In this document: positions 1 to 11,613 of the stretch, piece by piece
Layout: every line of letters begins with the position of its first letter
Position numbering within the stretch: position 1 is the stretch's first letter
Position numbers and translations under genes: made by a program
NCBI GenBank assembly: GCA_019925095.2
Contig: CM034405.1
Location: forward strand, 13,045,401-13,109,400
From: Dendrolimus kikuchii
Lineage: Eukaryota > Arthropoda > Insecta > Lepidoptera > Lasiocampidae
Direction of reading: 5' to 3'
DNA: 64,000 bases
The notes under the pieces: model-generated
What the model was told of the DNA's origin: nothing
What the model saw: the letters and a program-made list of their open reading frames with translations, nothing else
Database searches by the model: none

Positions 1-642
1 CAACCTAGCTTTGATGAAAAGAGATAATAAATGAACTAATAAAATCCTTATAATGAAATTGGTGATATAATCGTTTATTATATCGTATTTGTATAGAAAT
101 GATTATGATAGTGGGTTATCTATGCTTAGAAACGCGTGGTGCGATAACAATGGCACTAGTAACCATTATTACCTAGTATATATATAACCCATCTATATTT
201 AGATTTGCTATTGCAAGCACTTCGTCATTGAAGAATAAAAATCTTAAGCATTAAAATAAAATGAATAAGTATATGGAGCACATTTAATTGGATATTTGAC
301 ACCTATTATAATAATTTTTTAAATAGTATTCACGAAAAAGAGAGCACCTTTAAGTACCTTGTCGTCATCTTACTTTTCAAAATTTCATCATGTAAATATT
401 CTTAAGGACTGTTTAAATAATATTATTATATTCAATGAGCTATTTGACGCATTAAATTCGTGACGTCACAACGCACAGTACACCCGTGCAAAATTAAGGA
501 GGCTATGAAATTACAATATACAAGGTGTCCCAATTGATTTGACTGTCTTGTACCCCATTTTACATGTAAATTTCTGAGATAAGAAATGATTTTATTTGCA
601 CATATAATGGTAAATATTCTTTAAGTGTGTAAAAGAGCACTT
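1..642. other. Left-edge non-coding stretch
   Basis: AT-rich sequence without a convincing exon on either strand. It should be intron of the acyltransferase gene whose downstream exons start at 2109, because that gene's 5' half is missing. I could not find its acyltransferase-core exons here. Confidence 0.5.
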
Positions 643-655
643 TTATTAAATATTA

Positions 656-1179
656 CCTCAGCCAGAAGGCCCAGCTTGCCATACACAACGCGGTGCTGGT
701 ACCTACGCTCACGTATGGAAGCGAGAGTTGGGTATGGAAGAGAGAGCATGAAAGTAGAGTAAACGCGGTCGAGATGCGAGCACTGCGCAAAATCTGCGGA
801 GTGACGTTCGCGGACCGCGTTCGTAATACCGAAGTAAGAAAGAGAGTTGGTCTGAAAGAGAGTGTCGGGGTGAAGGTAAGGAAAGGAATGCTCCAGTGGT
901 TCGGGTATGTGGAAAGAATGCATGATGAAAGAATGGCTAAACAGATATACAATGCAAAAGTGGATGTATGCAGAAGTCGTGGAAGGCCTCGACACACCTT
1001 CTATGATCAAATTGATCGTGTACTAGCAGAAGGTGTCAGGAGCCTTAAGAACAGACGAGCGTGCATGACAAGAGTTATGAATGTGAAAGAAGCAAGTGAG
1101 GTGGGTAAGAATAAGCCTAAATTGCGCTCTGTTGTTCGTGCCTACCCCGCAAGGGAACTGGCGTGAAATTATGTATGTA
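656..1179 (+). mobile_element. 5'-truncated RTE-type LINE fragment
   Basis: Nearly identical to the last 540 bases of the long element at 20135-22557. It encodes the same C-terminal tail ([20 protein letters not shown], then [12 protein letters not shown]) and ends in an ATGT-type tail. A perfect 13-bp target-site duplication (TTATTAAATATTA) lies at 643-655 and 1180-1192, so both ends are exact. A 3-bp loss (GDV to GV in the copy) and point changes make it a dead copy. The open frame at 693-1166 is a relic, not a host gene. Confidence 0.9.
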
Positions 1180-1192
1180 TTATTAAATATTA

Positions 1193-1807
1193 TATTAAAT
1201 AATAACGGTCTTGTTCATATTGAGTTAGAGTACATACGAAGGCTTCTTTATGGCCAGCCTTCACAAGCGGAATATTTTAGAACATAAATGACAATGTAAA
1301 TGTTCTTTTATGTCTGTTTGTTTCTTTGAAACGCTAATAAATGACAGAAACATCCGCAAAGTTACATAATAATTATATTCATAGAAATTATTTATTCACA
1401 ATTTAGTGTGAAGGACGTGATTTACGTGTTATATTACGTACAATGAGCATTTATATAAATTACGATTTATACAAATTGTAAGAATTAATGCATGCTAAAC
1501 ACAGCAACGGTCCCCGGTCGTGTGTTGTCGTATTTTCGTGAAGGGTATTATTTTACACGGTTATTTGAACATTTGTAATCTTTGAAATTCTGTCATCAGT
1601 TCATTCGGTACTTCGGGTAATATCTTTTGAAGAAAATCAGTCAAAAATTTAAAGATTATGTCAACAAATTTTATGGTAGCATAGTTTGGATTATGTGTAA
1701 TGAATGAACTTGTATAACGATATAGAGTCAAGGATTAGAATAAAGTAGAGTAACCAATAGTTTTTATTGTAAAATATACAAAAATTGAATTTTGGTGATA
1801 ATTATAA
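1193..1807. other. Non-coding stretch with one small unexplained frame
   Basis: No recognised gene. On the - strand near 1580-1720 there is a short open frame ending KILPEVPNELMTEFQRLQM followed by FK and a stop. I see no splice acceptor or homology that would make it a real exon. Confidence 0.4.
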
Positions 1808-1994
1808 GAGGGGGGAGTATTGTAGAATTGCCGAATTGGCAAAACATATATAAAGAGGTCAATCTCAGTGTTACTAATCAGTAATTACGTGTAGACGCGC
1901 GTACGAACTAGGCACTGTTGATACTCTTGCGAGAACAGGTATTCATTATCAAGTAAAAGATATTCAGAACTTGTCTTGTTTCATTTTATTACCA
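1808..1994 (+). mobile_element. Possible copia-type polypurine tract and 3' LTR
   Basis: A purine run (AGAGGGGGGAGT, about 1807-1818) lies directly before TGTAGAATTGCC at 1821. That is the layout of a polypurine tract beside a 3' LTR. The following 174 bases contain a TATATAAA box (1848-1855 region) and end near ACCA at 1994. No matching 5' LTR or gag/pol frame is visible, so this is an inference from layout only. Confidence 0.35.
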
Positions 1995-2108
1995 GCTCCA
2001 AAGTTAATTTTAATTAGTCATTTTTTATTGTCTCAAAAATATGTTTAAAATAATAAAAAAATTAAATATGCAATAAATAGTTAATCTATAATTTCCAATT
2101 CTTTATAG

Positions 2109-5100
2109 GGTTTTCTTAAATCGCTGCGAAGTCTAAACGACAATTTCGGCAGCATATACATTAACCTCTGCGATCCTTTATCACTGGAAGACTTCATAGG
2201 CGAAAATGTATATTCGCACGAGACACTCAAACCGAAAGACCTCCAACAACTAACCCCGGAGCAGTTCAAAAAAGTCCAAAACGTTGCAGATTACGTCATA
2301 AGTCTACAACAGAAGAACACAGTAGCAACAATATCCAATTTAGTTTCTTTAGTATTAATGCAAAGTATTATGAGAAACGAGCCTTTAGCTCTCGAAGATG
2401 TCATTGAAGAAGTGAACTGGATGGGAGATGTCTTAAAGGGGTTAGGTGCTTTGGTATTTGAGAATGATGTTAAGAGTAATGTTGAGAAGATCCTAGTGGT
2501 ACATGACAAAATGATGAGGTTGGATAAGGAAAAGCAATTGCGGTTAGTCTCTGGCGTTCTTATGGATTTGTCCAGTGATATTAAAAAGAAAATGAAAGGT
2601 GAGTGTATTGCCTATAAAATTTTAGGTCGATATCATAAAAAAATTGGGTGTCATAAGCATTCTGTTAAAAATTGAAGTCTAATTTAACTTAAGGAATGAT
2701 AAATGTCAGCGTCATTGTTCTCGCGTGTGTCATTTTTTAAAATATTTGGTTACTTAGAAGCCACTGGAATTTTACTTGAAAACACAAACAATGACGTTTT
2801 GAATAAACTCACATATTTGACATTGTTCGTATTCCGCTATATTTGGGTTGGAAGAATGGTCTGAGCAAATTGACGACTGGTTATATCAATATTACTGATT
2901 ATTTTGAATGTTCCTAATTATTTGATCTACTTGACGACTGTGACTATACTATGTGACTCTAACTGTACATAGGCGTAAACTACTTTAATCCACCTGTTAT
3001 AAAATATAATTAGTTACTTAGCGACTTAGTTGAATGTCAATGTATGTAAAGGCTGTTATTTGTGTAAATCTTTAACACTTGTACGGTACATACATGTAAG
3101 AACAATTTAGGTACATGCAATCTATCTAAATGTGTTCGATTATCACTCCTAATGTTTAGTTGTTTTACTGCACCATACACCATCCTGTTAAACATCCGCA
3201 CAAACTACACCAAAGATAGACTGACAATCGAACATGACGACAACATAAGGATTTCGTTTTTGTTTAAAAGGCTACGGAAAGAAAGAAAAAGAGAAATTAT
3301 ACGCACATACATAAAGATATGGAGGAAAAGGAGATTTTCTAATAAAATGTATGCTTTATGTTCCTAAAATCTATTTCAAATAAGTCGGTGTGGCTGACAT
3401 ATCCATAAAATGTCACTTGTAGTGTTACCCTAAATTTTCCTACGAAATATATATTAATTTTAATTATATAAAATTATGTTTAATCCTTTAATAATAATTA
3501 TTTTTTATAATTACCACGTGATAACGGTGAAGGAAAACATCATGATGAAACCTGCACATCGAGATAAACGACGTGTCAAACCTGTCAAGCCGCATTGGAC
3601 AATCGTGGCGGGTATTCTGTCCGTTCTCCAATAGCGATAGGCCCCAAGCCAACAGTAGGACGTTTATGGGCTGTATTATTGTATTTAATCCTGTTACTAT
3701 TTAGTAATAATCTTATACTTAGAATCACGATGTTTATTTCTGTATTTACGTATATTCTCCTATACCGTCTTATTTCAAATAGACTATAATTCCTGTTAAT
3801 TAAAAAGAGAGGAGTGATCATGCTTTTCGCTCACTTTCAATATGAATGCGCCGCTGTCGAATTCTAGAATGTCTTTATGCAATAATTATGCATTTTATTA
3901 GAAAATCTAGTGTTAATTTTGATTACCATTTAAAAAAAATTAAATGTGTGGTATTAACATGAACAATTTTTTGCAATATTATTATTATTCTTAACCACTT
4001 TTATATCCTCAATTTTGTGTTCTGATATTCACAGGTCATATATTAGAAGCTGAAACAATGGTGGCCGCAGTTCCCATAGTACAGTTACAACTATATGTGA
4101 ATCCCATATTACATTATCTCATACCACCAGCTATTGTTTTTATCATAGCCAGCAAAGGCCCAGTAACTAAAGGTACTTTTTATGTTATTTTCTTATTAGG
4201 GCAGTGAAGCATGAATGAAAGTAGCACAGCGAGATTTAGCACTGGAATGACGATTACTATTTTTTATTGCAGGATTTCAGCAGACAGGCTGACAGCCCAC
4301 TTGTTGGAAAGCGGTTACCATCGCCTATGGACATTTGCAACACCTAAAGCGCTAGAAATGCGCTGCTGCTCTCTTAAGGGAGACTGGAACCTGGTCACTA
4401 ATGCCGGAACACAACTCAAGGTTGTTATCGCCGCATACTCCAGACCAGGGGTGGTAGCTATCTAGTCGGGCAAATACCCTACCACCTGTCTGTGGGTTGT
4501 TTTGTTGCATGTTACGACAGGCCGCCCGGAGGCAGGAAATTGTATTATTTCTCCGTTCCTGCACGGATGAAATTATTACTTTACTAACTCATATTTACCT
4601 GGAGTATTTCGTCACAATGTTGCTATTTTTTAACAAAAACAGAACCATTGTAAATTAGTCAGGTTTGTCCATCCGTCTGTCTGGTAGTATTGTCTTCATT
4701 AGAGATGTGCCACGTTGTATAACGGCGGTGGCGGCTGAGTGATAATTTTAGGCTTTTTTAAGTTACTGTATTTAAATTTACTCCATCTATGTTTGGTTCG
4801 AAATGTCCCGGCTTGCAGTTCTCATTTTTAGGTGCCCGAGTCTTGTTCGGCACCTAAAAATGAGAACTGCAAGCCGGGATTAAACAAGCAGAATTCAAAG
4901 ATGCGAATACTACCTTTGTTCTTTATATACTAACATCCATCTGTTCTATTTCATGATAACGGTTTTAGAAAGCTCAGCCAATTGCGGCTTAGCTAAATAG
5001 TAATAAATTGGAATCCACTTAATTTCAGATCAATTATCTTCAAATTATTGTCACATAAGAAAGTTATTAATAAATGAGTTCTTCCACTTGGAAAAGCAGG

Positions 5101-6835
5101 AAGAGATGGTGAGTTACTAATAATACTCTTTAATGTATGAAATAATGTAGGAACTAAAAATACCTTGTCGGAACGTACGTCTTCGGAATGAATATACTGA
5201 TGTTGAAACTTCAGCATGTACTTATCGTGCTTATAAATAACAACAGTTATACCTGTAACTACACTCACGAAAACTTTCGTTCTTGAAATTTCTAAAACAA
5301 AGTTACCTAATGCTTAGTTAAATCTGTTAAGTTCTGTCGTACTTGTTTTAGCCAGAAAACGATTAAAAATGGCCTTTATTGCGGAGCTAAATTACATGTA
5401 TATAGGCTATATTAATATTGAGTATCGGCAACTCTCTTCAGAATGTTCCATGTTCGATGTTACTTACTTCTCTTTAAGTTTCGTCTCAGTTGTGCTAAAG
5501 GGTTGTCCTTCCTGACCATTTATTTATTTTATTTCTAATCATATGACCGAAAGAAGACTATTAATGTCATTCGAAGTTCGAAGCAGTTTTTTTTAATTAG
5601 TATAAATACGTGTGTAGGGATATATTAGTTTAAAATTAGTATTTTGATGCTAACAATAACAAGTACAAAAAACAAAACAAAGTTTTATTATAGATAATTT
5701 ACAAATTACTTCATTTGTTTTCCAGACTTTCAATAACGCCTTAAACTATTGTCTAGGAAATAACGTGATAATATATAGAAATGAAACGTATTCCGCCGGC
5801 GACGAAGAGAAATTACAATATTTATTAAAATGGTCGGTGTGGCCAGCGTTAACAACTTTATTGAAATGTGGGGAAGTTATGACTGAGGTAAGCTGGTTTA
5901 AACCACGACCGACAAACACACAATCTTAAGGTGACATTAGTCAGTTCATTTTTGTCTTTCAATTTAGATGAAATAACCCAAGTGATGCGTGTAAACGAAC
6001 TAGAATAATTCAATATCATTGAATACCGTCGCGTCATCTAGTTCTGTGCCGTTCAACAAAATGTATTCAATTTGGTTGATTCGTCTAATATCAGTATAAT
6101 ATTCAGAAGATATGTCACACCTTTCCCATAATATGCAATGTTTATATATGAACCTATATACGCTACGATAGTACGATGTTGTCGTACACAGAATACCTAG
6201 TCTTCGGATAACCTAGATGTGGACATATTTTAAAAGTCACATACTAAATTAAAAAATAGTATTAACAATTTAAAAAAAAACGGATTTGTAATCCACTTAT
6301 ACAACCTGTCATTGTAATAATTATCATTATCAAACCTTCCTAATATCCTGAACTATAACATAATGTCTATTTATAACTTCTTTGTGTATACTTTTTGGAT
6401 TAATGTCTAGCTTAATATTATGTACCTATTAATAAATGTAACTTTAATGAATTACAATCTGTTTGTGTACCATACATAAGTTTAAAAAAAAAGCTATTTA
6501 CTTAAAAATTGAATCTTATAGATATATTGATATTTGAATTCACCCAGACCAAAGCAAATTAAACAACTTACTTACACGCGTATGTGATTTACAGCAAACA
6601 CAGTGTACACACAGAAAAGTACTTAAACTTATACAGCAAAAGGCAGAATCAGATAGATGCCATCCGTATTGTCTAAGCTTAGAAGCTATCGCGAATTGCC
6701 TTCAGGGGTTGGTGGCAGCAGGAGCTCTTATTAAAGACCGGTAAGAATATATTTTTTCATTAAAATCGCATTTAGCACTTAAAATGTAGTTTAACTATCA
6801 ATTTTTGATGAATACATACACACACACACACACAC

Positions 6836-6887
<52 letters not shown>

Positions 6888-7589
6888 GCGTGTGTGTATG
6901 TATACATACATATAATTTTGTGCAATATGTGCGGCTTTTTTTCGCGATTTGGTATTCGGCCGAATAGTACACAGTATGCTGCCGAATACTGAATATTCGT
7001 CGTATTTCTAACGAAAACAGTCTGATTATATAAATAATTTAATGTTATAATTGTATTTTCTTAAGTTTTCGTGACTAGAACACATAAATAAAACTACATT
7101 TTAATGCTTCCGTAAACAAGAAAATAAATAATTTAAATGAATAAATTGTTAAAGAAGCAAGTGAGGTGTGTAAGAATAAGCCTAAATGGCGCTCTCCTGT
7201 TTGTGCTTACCCCGCAAGGGAACAGAAGTGAAGATATGTATGTATGTAATAAATTGGGGGTAGGCTAAATAATAATTTTAACATTATTGATTGACACTTG
7301 ACATATCATGGATACAGAAAAGTGGCTGAAACGTCGAAATAAAAAACAATTAAATGCTTTATGTCGTCTATTCAATTACATTTTCAGTATATATTTGTTT
7401 ATACTCTCTATGCAATTATTTATATGTACTGTCTTCTTTTTCAGGCAAGAAGAAGTAATATACAATTTAGTCACAACAACAATGGACGAGTGTTTCCACC
7501 TTATTAGTTCAGTGTTACCAGTTTTTAATGTGGACTTTGATAGGAGCAACAAAGTAATTTTAGACCAGAGGTTGCCATCTAGGCTTTAG
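2109..7589 (+). CDS. GNPAT: Dihydroxyacetone phosphate acyltransferase, 3' half (partial gene)
   Basis: Exons: 2109-2598, 4035-4172, 5029-5108, 5726-5887, 6595-6740, 7445-7589 (stop 7587-7589). All introns are GT-AG and all phases agree, giving 386 residues. The family acylates DHAP in peroxisomes, the first step of ether-phospholipid synthesis. Recognition rests on segments in family order: NDNFGSIYINLCDPLSLEDF at the start, NLVSLVLMQSIMRNEPLALE with NWMGDVLKGLGALVFE, then VPIVQLQLYVNPILHYL, YCHIRKLLINEFFHLE, LQYLLKWSVWPALTTLLK and a helical C-terminus. The final residues are SRL, a PTS1-type tripeptide, which fits a peroxisomal enzyme. The HxxxxD catalytic half is not in the window, so upstream exons lie to the left. 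Mitochondrial GPAT is a relative but matches less well and would lack the PTS1. Introns hold SINE, RTE and microsatellite sequence. Confidence 0.85.
3535..3690 (+). mobile_element. 5'-truncated tRNA-type SINE body
   Basis: Matches the body of the SINEs at 30335-30640 and 37790-38065: GAAACCTGCACATCGAGATA, then GTGTCAAACCTG, CGTGGCGGGTAT and a final TTTATGGGCTG. The tRNA-like head is missing. It lies in the first visible intron of the acyltransferase gene. Confidence 0.75.
4259..4567 (-). mobile_element. 310-bp SINE-like dispersed repeat, copy 1
   Basis: Read on the - strand it starts CCGTGCAGGAACGGAG and ends CTGCAATAAAAAATAG, the same ends as copies at 16.05, 19.69, 32.69 and 39.34 kb. A shared 5' start plus an A-rich 3' tail suggests a short retroposon copied whole. 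I see no clear tRNA A/B boxes. It sits in the acyltransferase intron just after the exon ending at 4172. Confidence 0.75.
4806..4879. repeat. Perfect 31-bp stem hairpin
   Basis: Bases 4806-4836 are the exact reverse complement of 4849-4879, with a 12-base loop. The arm begins TCCCGGCTTGCAGTTCTC. It lies in the intron between exons ending at 4172 and starting at 5029. It may be a tiny foldback element; no flanking repeat is obvious. Confidence 0.9.
6810..6915. repeat. Compound (AC)n(AT)n(TG)n microsatellite
   Basis: An AC run passes through an AT run into a long TG run, so the block is itself nearly palindromic. It lies in the last intron of the acyltransferase gene. An open frame across it is repeat translation only. 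Confidence 0.95.
7149..7247 (+). mobile_element. Short RTE 3' fragment
   Basis: Starts inside [13 protein letters not shown] of the RTE frame and ends with the ATGT tail. It is flanked by a 9-bp duplication AATAAATTG at 7140-7148 and 7248-7256. Inserted in the last acyltransferase intron. Confidence 0.85.
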
Positions 7590-7619
7590 AAATCTACACA
7601 AATCCGCTTGCAATCTGAT

Positions 7620-7625
7620 ATTAAA
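7620..7625 (+). terminator. Candidate poly(A) signal of the acyltransferase gene
   Basis: ATTAAA lies 31 bases after the stop codon at 7589. It is the first common signal variant downstream. Confidence 0.4.
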
Positions 7626-7669
7626 GTATTGTTCATAGAAAAACATATTTTCTTAGATTACATGATACA

Positions 7670-7775
7670 AAAATGTTAATAATTATTATAATCAAATTCA
7701 TCAATTATAATGATTATTAACATCTTTATATCATGTAATGCATTACAATGCATTTCGTGATATAAAGATGAAGAT
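7670..7775. repeat. Two adjacent imperfect palindromes
   Basis: AATGTTAATAATTATTATAA near 7672 is mirrored by an inverted copy ending near 7722. It is followed at once by CATCTTTATATCATG mirrored at about 7755-7772, centred on TACA. Nearby 7800-7865 resembles 24150-24215, so this belongs to a dispersed repeat, probably a small MITE. Confidence 0.6.
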
Positions 7776-8195
7776 ATTTAGATATTTTTGAAGATATAAA
7801 TTGGACAGAATTAACTTACATCAAATCTGTATTACACAAATCTCAACAATAATATTACGGATGTTATATATAACGTAATTTATACGATTATTATGTATAA
7901 TTTGGTTAGGGCATGGAAAAGAATACTATAGGAATGACAATCGCCTTGTAAAAAATGTTACTAGCAAAAAATGCGAAATACGCAAATGGCGCACAGTCGC
8001 ATCTACGGTAAAAAAAATCTCTACTTAAACTTGCAATCGACATCTTATCGTTTGAAAAAATTTTTTTTTAATACATCTGCTTAAAAAATACATTACGTAT
8101 TATGAATTGGAGATTACGTGAGTTTCTTAAAAACTGAAACCTTATACTATTAATTAATCTAAGGGGTTAGCCTACGTAACTCGCGTCAAACATAT

Positions 8196-8633
8196 TGTTA
8201 CGAGTTACAGGACTCGAATTAAAATGCCGTTAGAATTACTATAGAATTAATTACAACTATATAAACACGTATAACACAGGTACAAATATAACTGAACACA
8301 ATCAGTTCAAACGTAATGCACGATTCAACAACACGCGCAGTCCCTCACTAAATAGATTACCGAATGTAGTACACACGTCTTGCTCCGCTACTGCTTATCG
8401 CTTGACTGCCGATCTCTCATCATCATTAGGCTATTTCTTTATATTGCACATAACACATCAGTTCGACACACCTGGTTAATGACTGCCATAAAAGATTACG
8501 ATACACAATAGGCTGTTTTTCTAATTACAATTTTTAAACACAAAGTAAACAAAAGAAGTCCAAAAGCGGAAAGGTAATAAAGTGTGTGTTTTATGGTAGG
8601 TAGCTGTGCGTCCACTTTTGTCGGCGTGTAACA
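8196..8633 (-). mobile_element. Solo LTR, Gypsy-like
   Basis: A 438-bp unit with inverted ends TGTTAC...GTAACA and a 4-bp target duplication ATAT at 8192-8195 and 8634-8637, as in Gypsy-type LTRs. It is homologous, inverted, to the unit at 36721-37200. No internal retroviral-type genes are present, so the element was lost by LTR-LTR recombination. It lies in the spacer between the two convergent host genes. Confidence 0.8.
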
Positions 8634-8637
8634 ATAT

Positions 8638-9524
8638 AATTGATTGTAGCATCTGCCTGTGCTCTTCGCCGTTTTCTTTCGAGCCAGACTTACATTCATT
8701 TATTGAAACGAGTTTGGGTTTGTATGCTTGTCTGTTAGTTTTACAAAAGTAACCTACTTTAAACAGATTTTTTATTCAAGTGATATGTTTCTATGACGTT
8801 TTGTAAAGCTATTTTTTGCTCATTATTTATAATGAAATCGTTAAAAAAATATTTCTAATATAATTAATAAGATTTAATTAAGTACTTCGAATAAAGCATA
8901 TATATTTTTATGTTGTTGCAAAAGAAGGGATTGCGCGTGTTTACTCCTGTTTTTTTACATACATTCCAATCGGCAGTCCTTTGGTCACAGACTACGACTT
9001 TAGGCAAAAGCCGTTGTCGAAAACATTATCTATTCTATTATAGACTTTAATAATATCAGTAAATTTTCTTTGTCCTTTGAAATGTCACTTTCATTTTTCA
9101 CTCGAAGTAATGACGAATCGATACCCGTAACGCCATCTAACGAAGATGGTGTAACTAATTTCGAGGGTAACACATTAAAGTACTGAGATTGTAATACCTT
9201 AGTATTCTTCTTCCATGATTAAGGTAATGTTGATTAATTATTTATAATAATGTATTGCCTGGCTTCTTTTGCCTGTCATGGCAATTTAAACAACAAAGAT
9301 GGGTTTGCGTCTTGTTAATTACGGACCTTAATAACGAACTATAATAATAATATTAAATTAGGAAATCACTTGTTTATTAATATATTGAAAATTAGTTTGA
9401 CAATATAATAAAAAACAATGGGAGATCTATGTGTAATAATTCTTATTAGGTAATTTATTTTTCACTCTTTGTTATATTTGTTTATTTCTAGTAATTAAAT
9501 AGTATTGTTGTTGCGTTTAACGCC
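8638..9524. other. Spacer, no gene seen
   Basis: AT-rich spacer between the convergent genes with no readable exon or recognised repeat. Confidence 0.5.
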
Positions 9525-9740
9525 TATATAGAGGACACCGCCGCTACCGCGCCGCTATTCTATAAATTACTATATTCTGCTTATATATGTACGTTATCCG
9601 CCGACTCACTGACATCCGCTTTGTAGCGAATGTATGGTGTCGGCGAAGTGCCAGCCAGTGCAGCGGCGGCGCGGTCGCACCTAGGTACACGGTTTGGCAG
9701 TGTCGTGTACACGCGTGCTTTTTCGTCCGTTTATTACGCG
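9525..9740. other. GC-rich island with TATA-like box
   Basis: Much richer in GC and CpG than its surroundings (GCCGCTACCGCGCCGCTATT, GCAGCGGCGGCGCGGTCG), with CCTATATAGA just before it. It could be an unannotated promoter or 5' exon, or part of an old LTR. It lies downstream of both host genes, so it is not their promoter. No coding frame is supported. Confidence 0.4.
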
Positions 9741-9936
9741 GTAGTCCAAGTAGTATTTTTATTTATCTAACGTCATGGTATGGTATTATATAAAATAATA
9801 TTAAATATGTTGTTGTGTTGTAACCACACCTACCTATTCTATTACCTTACTTTTGGTAGAAAATTGGCATTAATTGTATGGAGTTTATACGAAGTGTTTA
9901 CCAGTAGTAAGACAATGAATAGTAGTAAGATATATA

Positions 9937-11611
9937 AACTGACGGACTCATAAACTGCATCAAAGTAATAGACGACTTTGAAATAAATATTTTAACCAAG
10001 TATGCAAACTTTCTATACAGATTTAAATTGAAACCTCTAGATTGGTTCGTGAACTTTAAAACAGCGTAGGGTCATATCCTTAAGTTTAAGTTTGTGTACT
10101 GGAAAGGACCTTAAGACTTTTTTTGAAGAAAAAACAGAAATTTAAGGAAAATTGGTTTAATTAAAAAATTGGTTTTAACAATAGACACAAACTTTATGCA
10201 AGGGTTTATTTATGTTTAAATAAGGTGTATTACCTCGACGTGCCCTTATTACGGATTTTTGAACCATAATATTAATTTTAAATATTTTTGAACCACTTCG
10301 TCCGAACAAGCGGCTCAAATTGTAGCATTGGTGCGGGAAGGAGGGCTTGGATCAACGAACGATTGGTAGAAATTTAAATTTAAACCAGTCTACGGTTTCT
10401 AGAATATACAGAAGGTTTGTGGAGACAGGTTCTTACAGAAGGAGACGTGGTACAGGCAGGACTCAAGCAACTACCGGTCGTGATGACCGATTTATTGTTA
10501 CAACTTCCCTGCGAAATAGTTTCCTCACGTCTGTTAACATCAAAACAGAGCTTAATGAAGTGCGTGGAGTAAACGTGAGTGCACGAACAATAAGAAGAAG
10601 GTTAAAGGAAGCGGATATCACCCCTTTTAGACTAGCAAATGGTCCAAAGTTGTCTGTAGCTCACAGACAAGCTCGCTTAAGATTTGCGCGTGATCACCTG
10701 AATTGGACAGAAGAGCAATGGACCTCCGTATTGTTCACGGACGAGTGTAGGACATATTTATATGGTGCAGATGGTCGCAGAAGAATATCGTAAACGTGGG
10801 GAGCGATATGCTCAAAGTTGCATTGAGGAGCGTGTTCCTTTTGGAGGCGGTTCGTGTATGGTCTGGGGTGGCATATCGATGAACGGGCGAACAGAACTTG
10901 TGTTCATAGACATGGTCCGTCAAAACGGTAATAGAGGGGGTTTGACAGCACATCGCTACATAACAGAGATCTTAGAAGATCACGTGGTGCCTTACATGGG
11001 GTTCATAGGCGAAAATTTTACTTTAATGCAGGATAATGCCCGGCCGCACGCTGCTGCACAAGTTCGACAATATTGCGAAGAGGTTGGGATACGTACAATG
11101 AATTGGCCAGCACGCAGCCCGGATCTTAATCCCATTGAGCATGTTTGGGACAATTTAAAAAGAGCTGTATATGCGAGAAACCCTTTGCCCACGACAGTGG
11201 CAGCAATAAGAACAGCACTTTCAGAAGAATGGGACAATATTCCGCAACATCTTTTAATAACCCTAATAAAATCTATGCGGAACCGATTAGAATCCGTAAT
11301 AAGGGCACGTGGAGGTAATACACCTTATTAGAACATAAATAAACCCTTGCATAAAGTTTGTGTCTATTGTTAAAACCAATTTTTTAATTAAACCAATTTT
11401 CCTTAAATTTCTGTTTTTTCTTCAAAAAAAGTCTTGAGGTCCTTTCCAGTACACAAACTTAAACTTAAGGATATGACCCTACGCTGTTTTAAAGTTCACG
11501 AACCAATCTAGAGGTTTCAATTTAAATCTGTATAGAAAGTTTGCATACTTGGTTAAAATTTTTATTTCAAAGTCGTCTATTACTTTGATGCAGTTTATGA
11601 GTCCGTCAGTG
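9937..11611 (+). mobile_element. Tc1-type transposon with roughly 300-bp inverted ends
   Basis: The left arm (9937 to about 10237) is the inverted copy of the right arm (about 11314-11611). The right terminus reads CACTGACGGACTC inward; the left starts AACTGACGGACTC. TA dinucleotides flank both ends (9935-9936 and 11612-11613), the canonical Tc1/mariner target duplication. Long arms recall the Minos, Paris and S subgroups. Inside is a frameshifted DD34E transposase. The flanks resemble the MITE family at 49509 and 60870, so the element probably landed in one. Confidence 0.9.
10321..11331 (+). pseudogene. Tc1 transposase, DD34E, frameshifted
   Basis: Order: N-terminal helix-turn-helix (ALVREGG, then QRTIGRNLNLNQSTVSRIY), a second HTH region (VSARTIRRRLKEADI), then the catalytic core LFTDECR, MQDNARPH and WPARSPDLNPIEHVWD. 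There are exactly 34 residues between the second D and the E. At least two frame breaks exist: one near 10345 between the ALVREGG and DQRTIG frames, and one near 10782 where an extra A separates GADGRRR from YRKRGERYAQ. The coding is otherwise open, so inactivation looks fairly recent. Confidence 0.85.
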
Positions 11612-11613
11612 TA

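Noticed and set aside
5029..5108. Minus-strand open frame 4993-5268 as a gene
   Set aside because: It is the shadow of the small acyltransferase exon on the + strand, which is fixed by splice sites, phase and alignment.
6772..6972. Open frame rich in His-Thr and Cys-Val
   Set aside because: Pure translation of the AC/TG microsatellite.
2109..7589. Mitochondrial glycerol-3-phosphate acyltransferase (GPAT1)
   Set aside because: The recalled GPAT1 C-terminus aligns worse than GNPAT, and the PTS1-type SRL end fits a peroxisomal enzyme.
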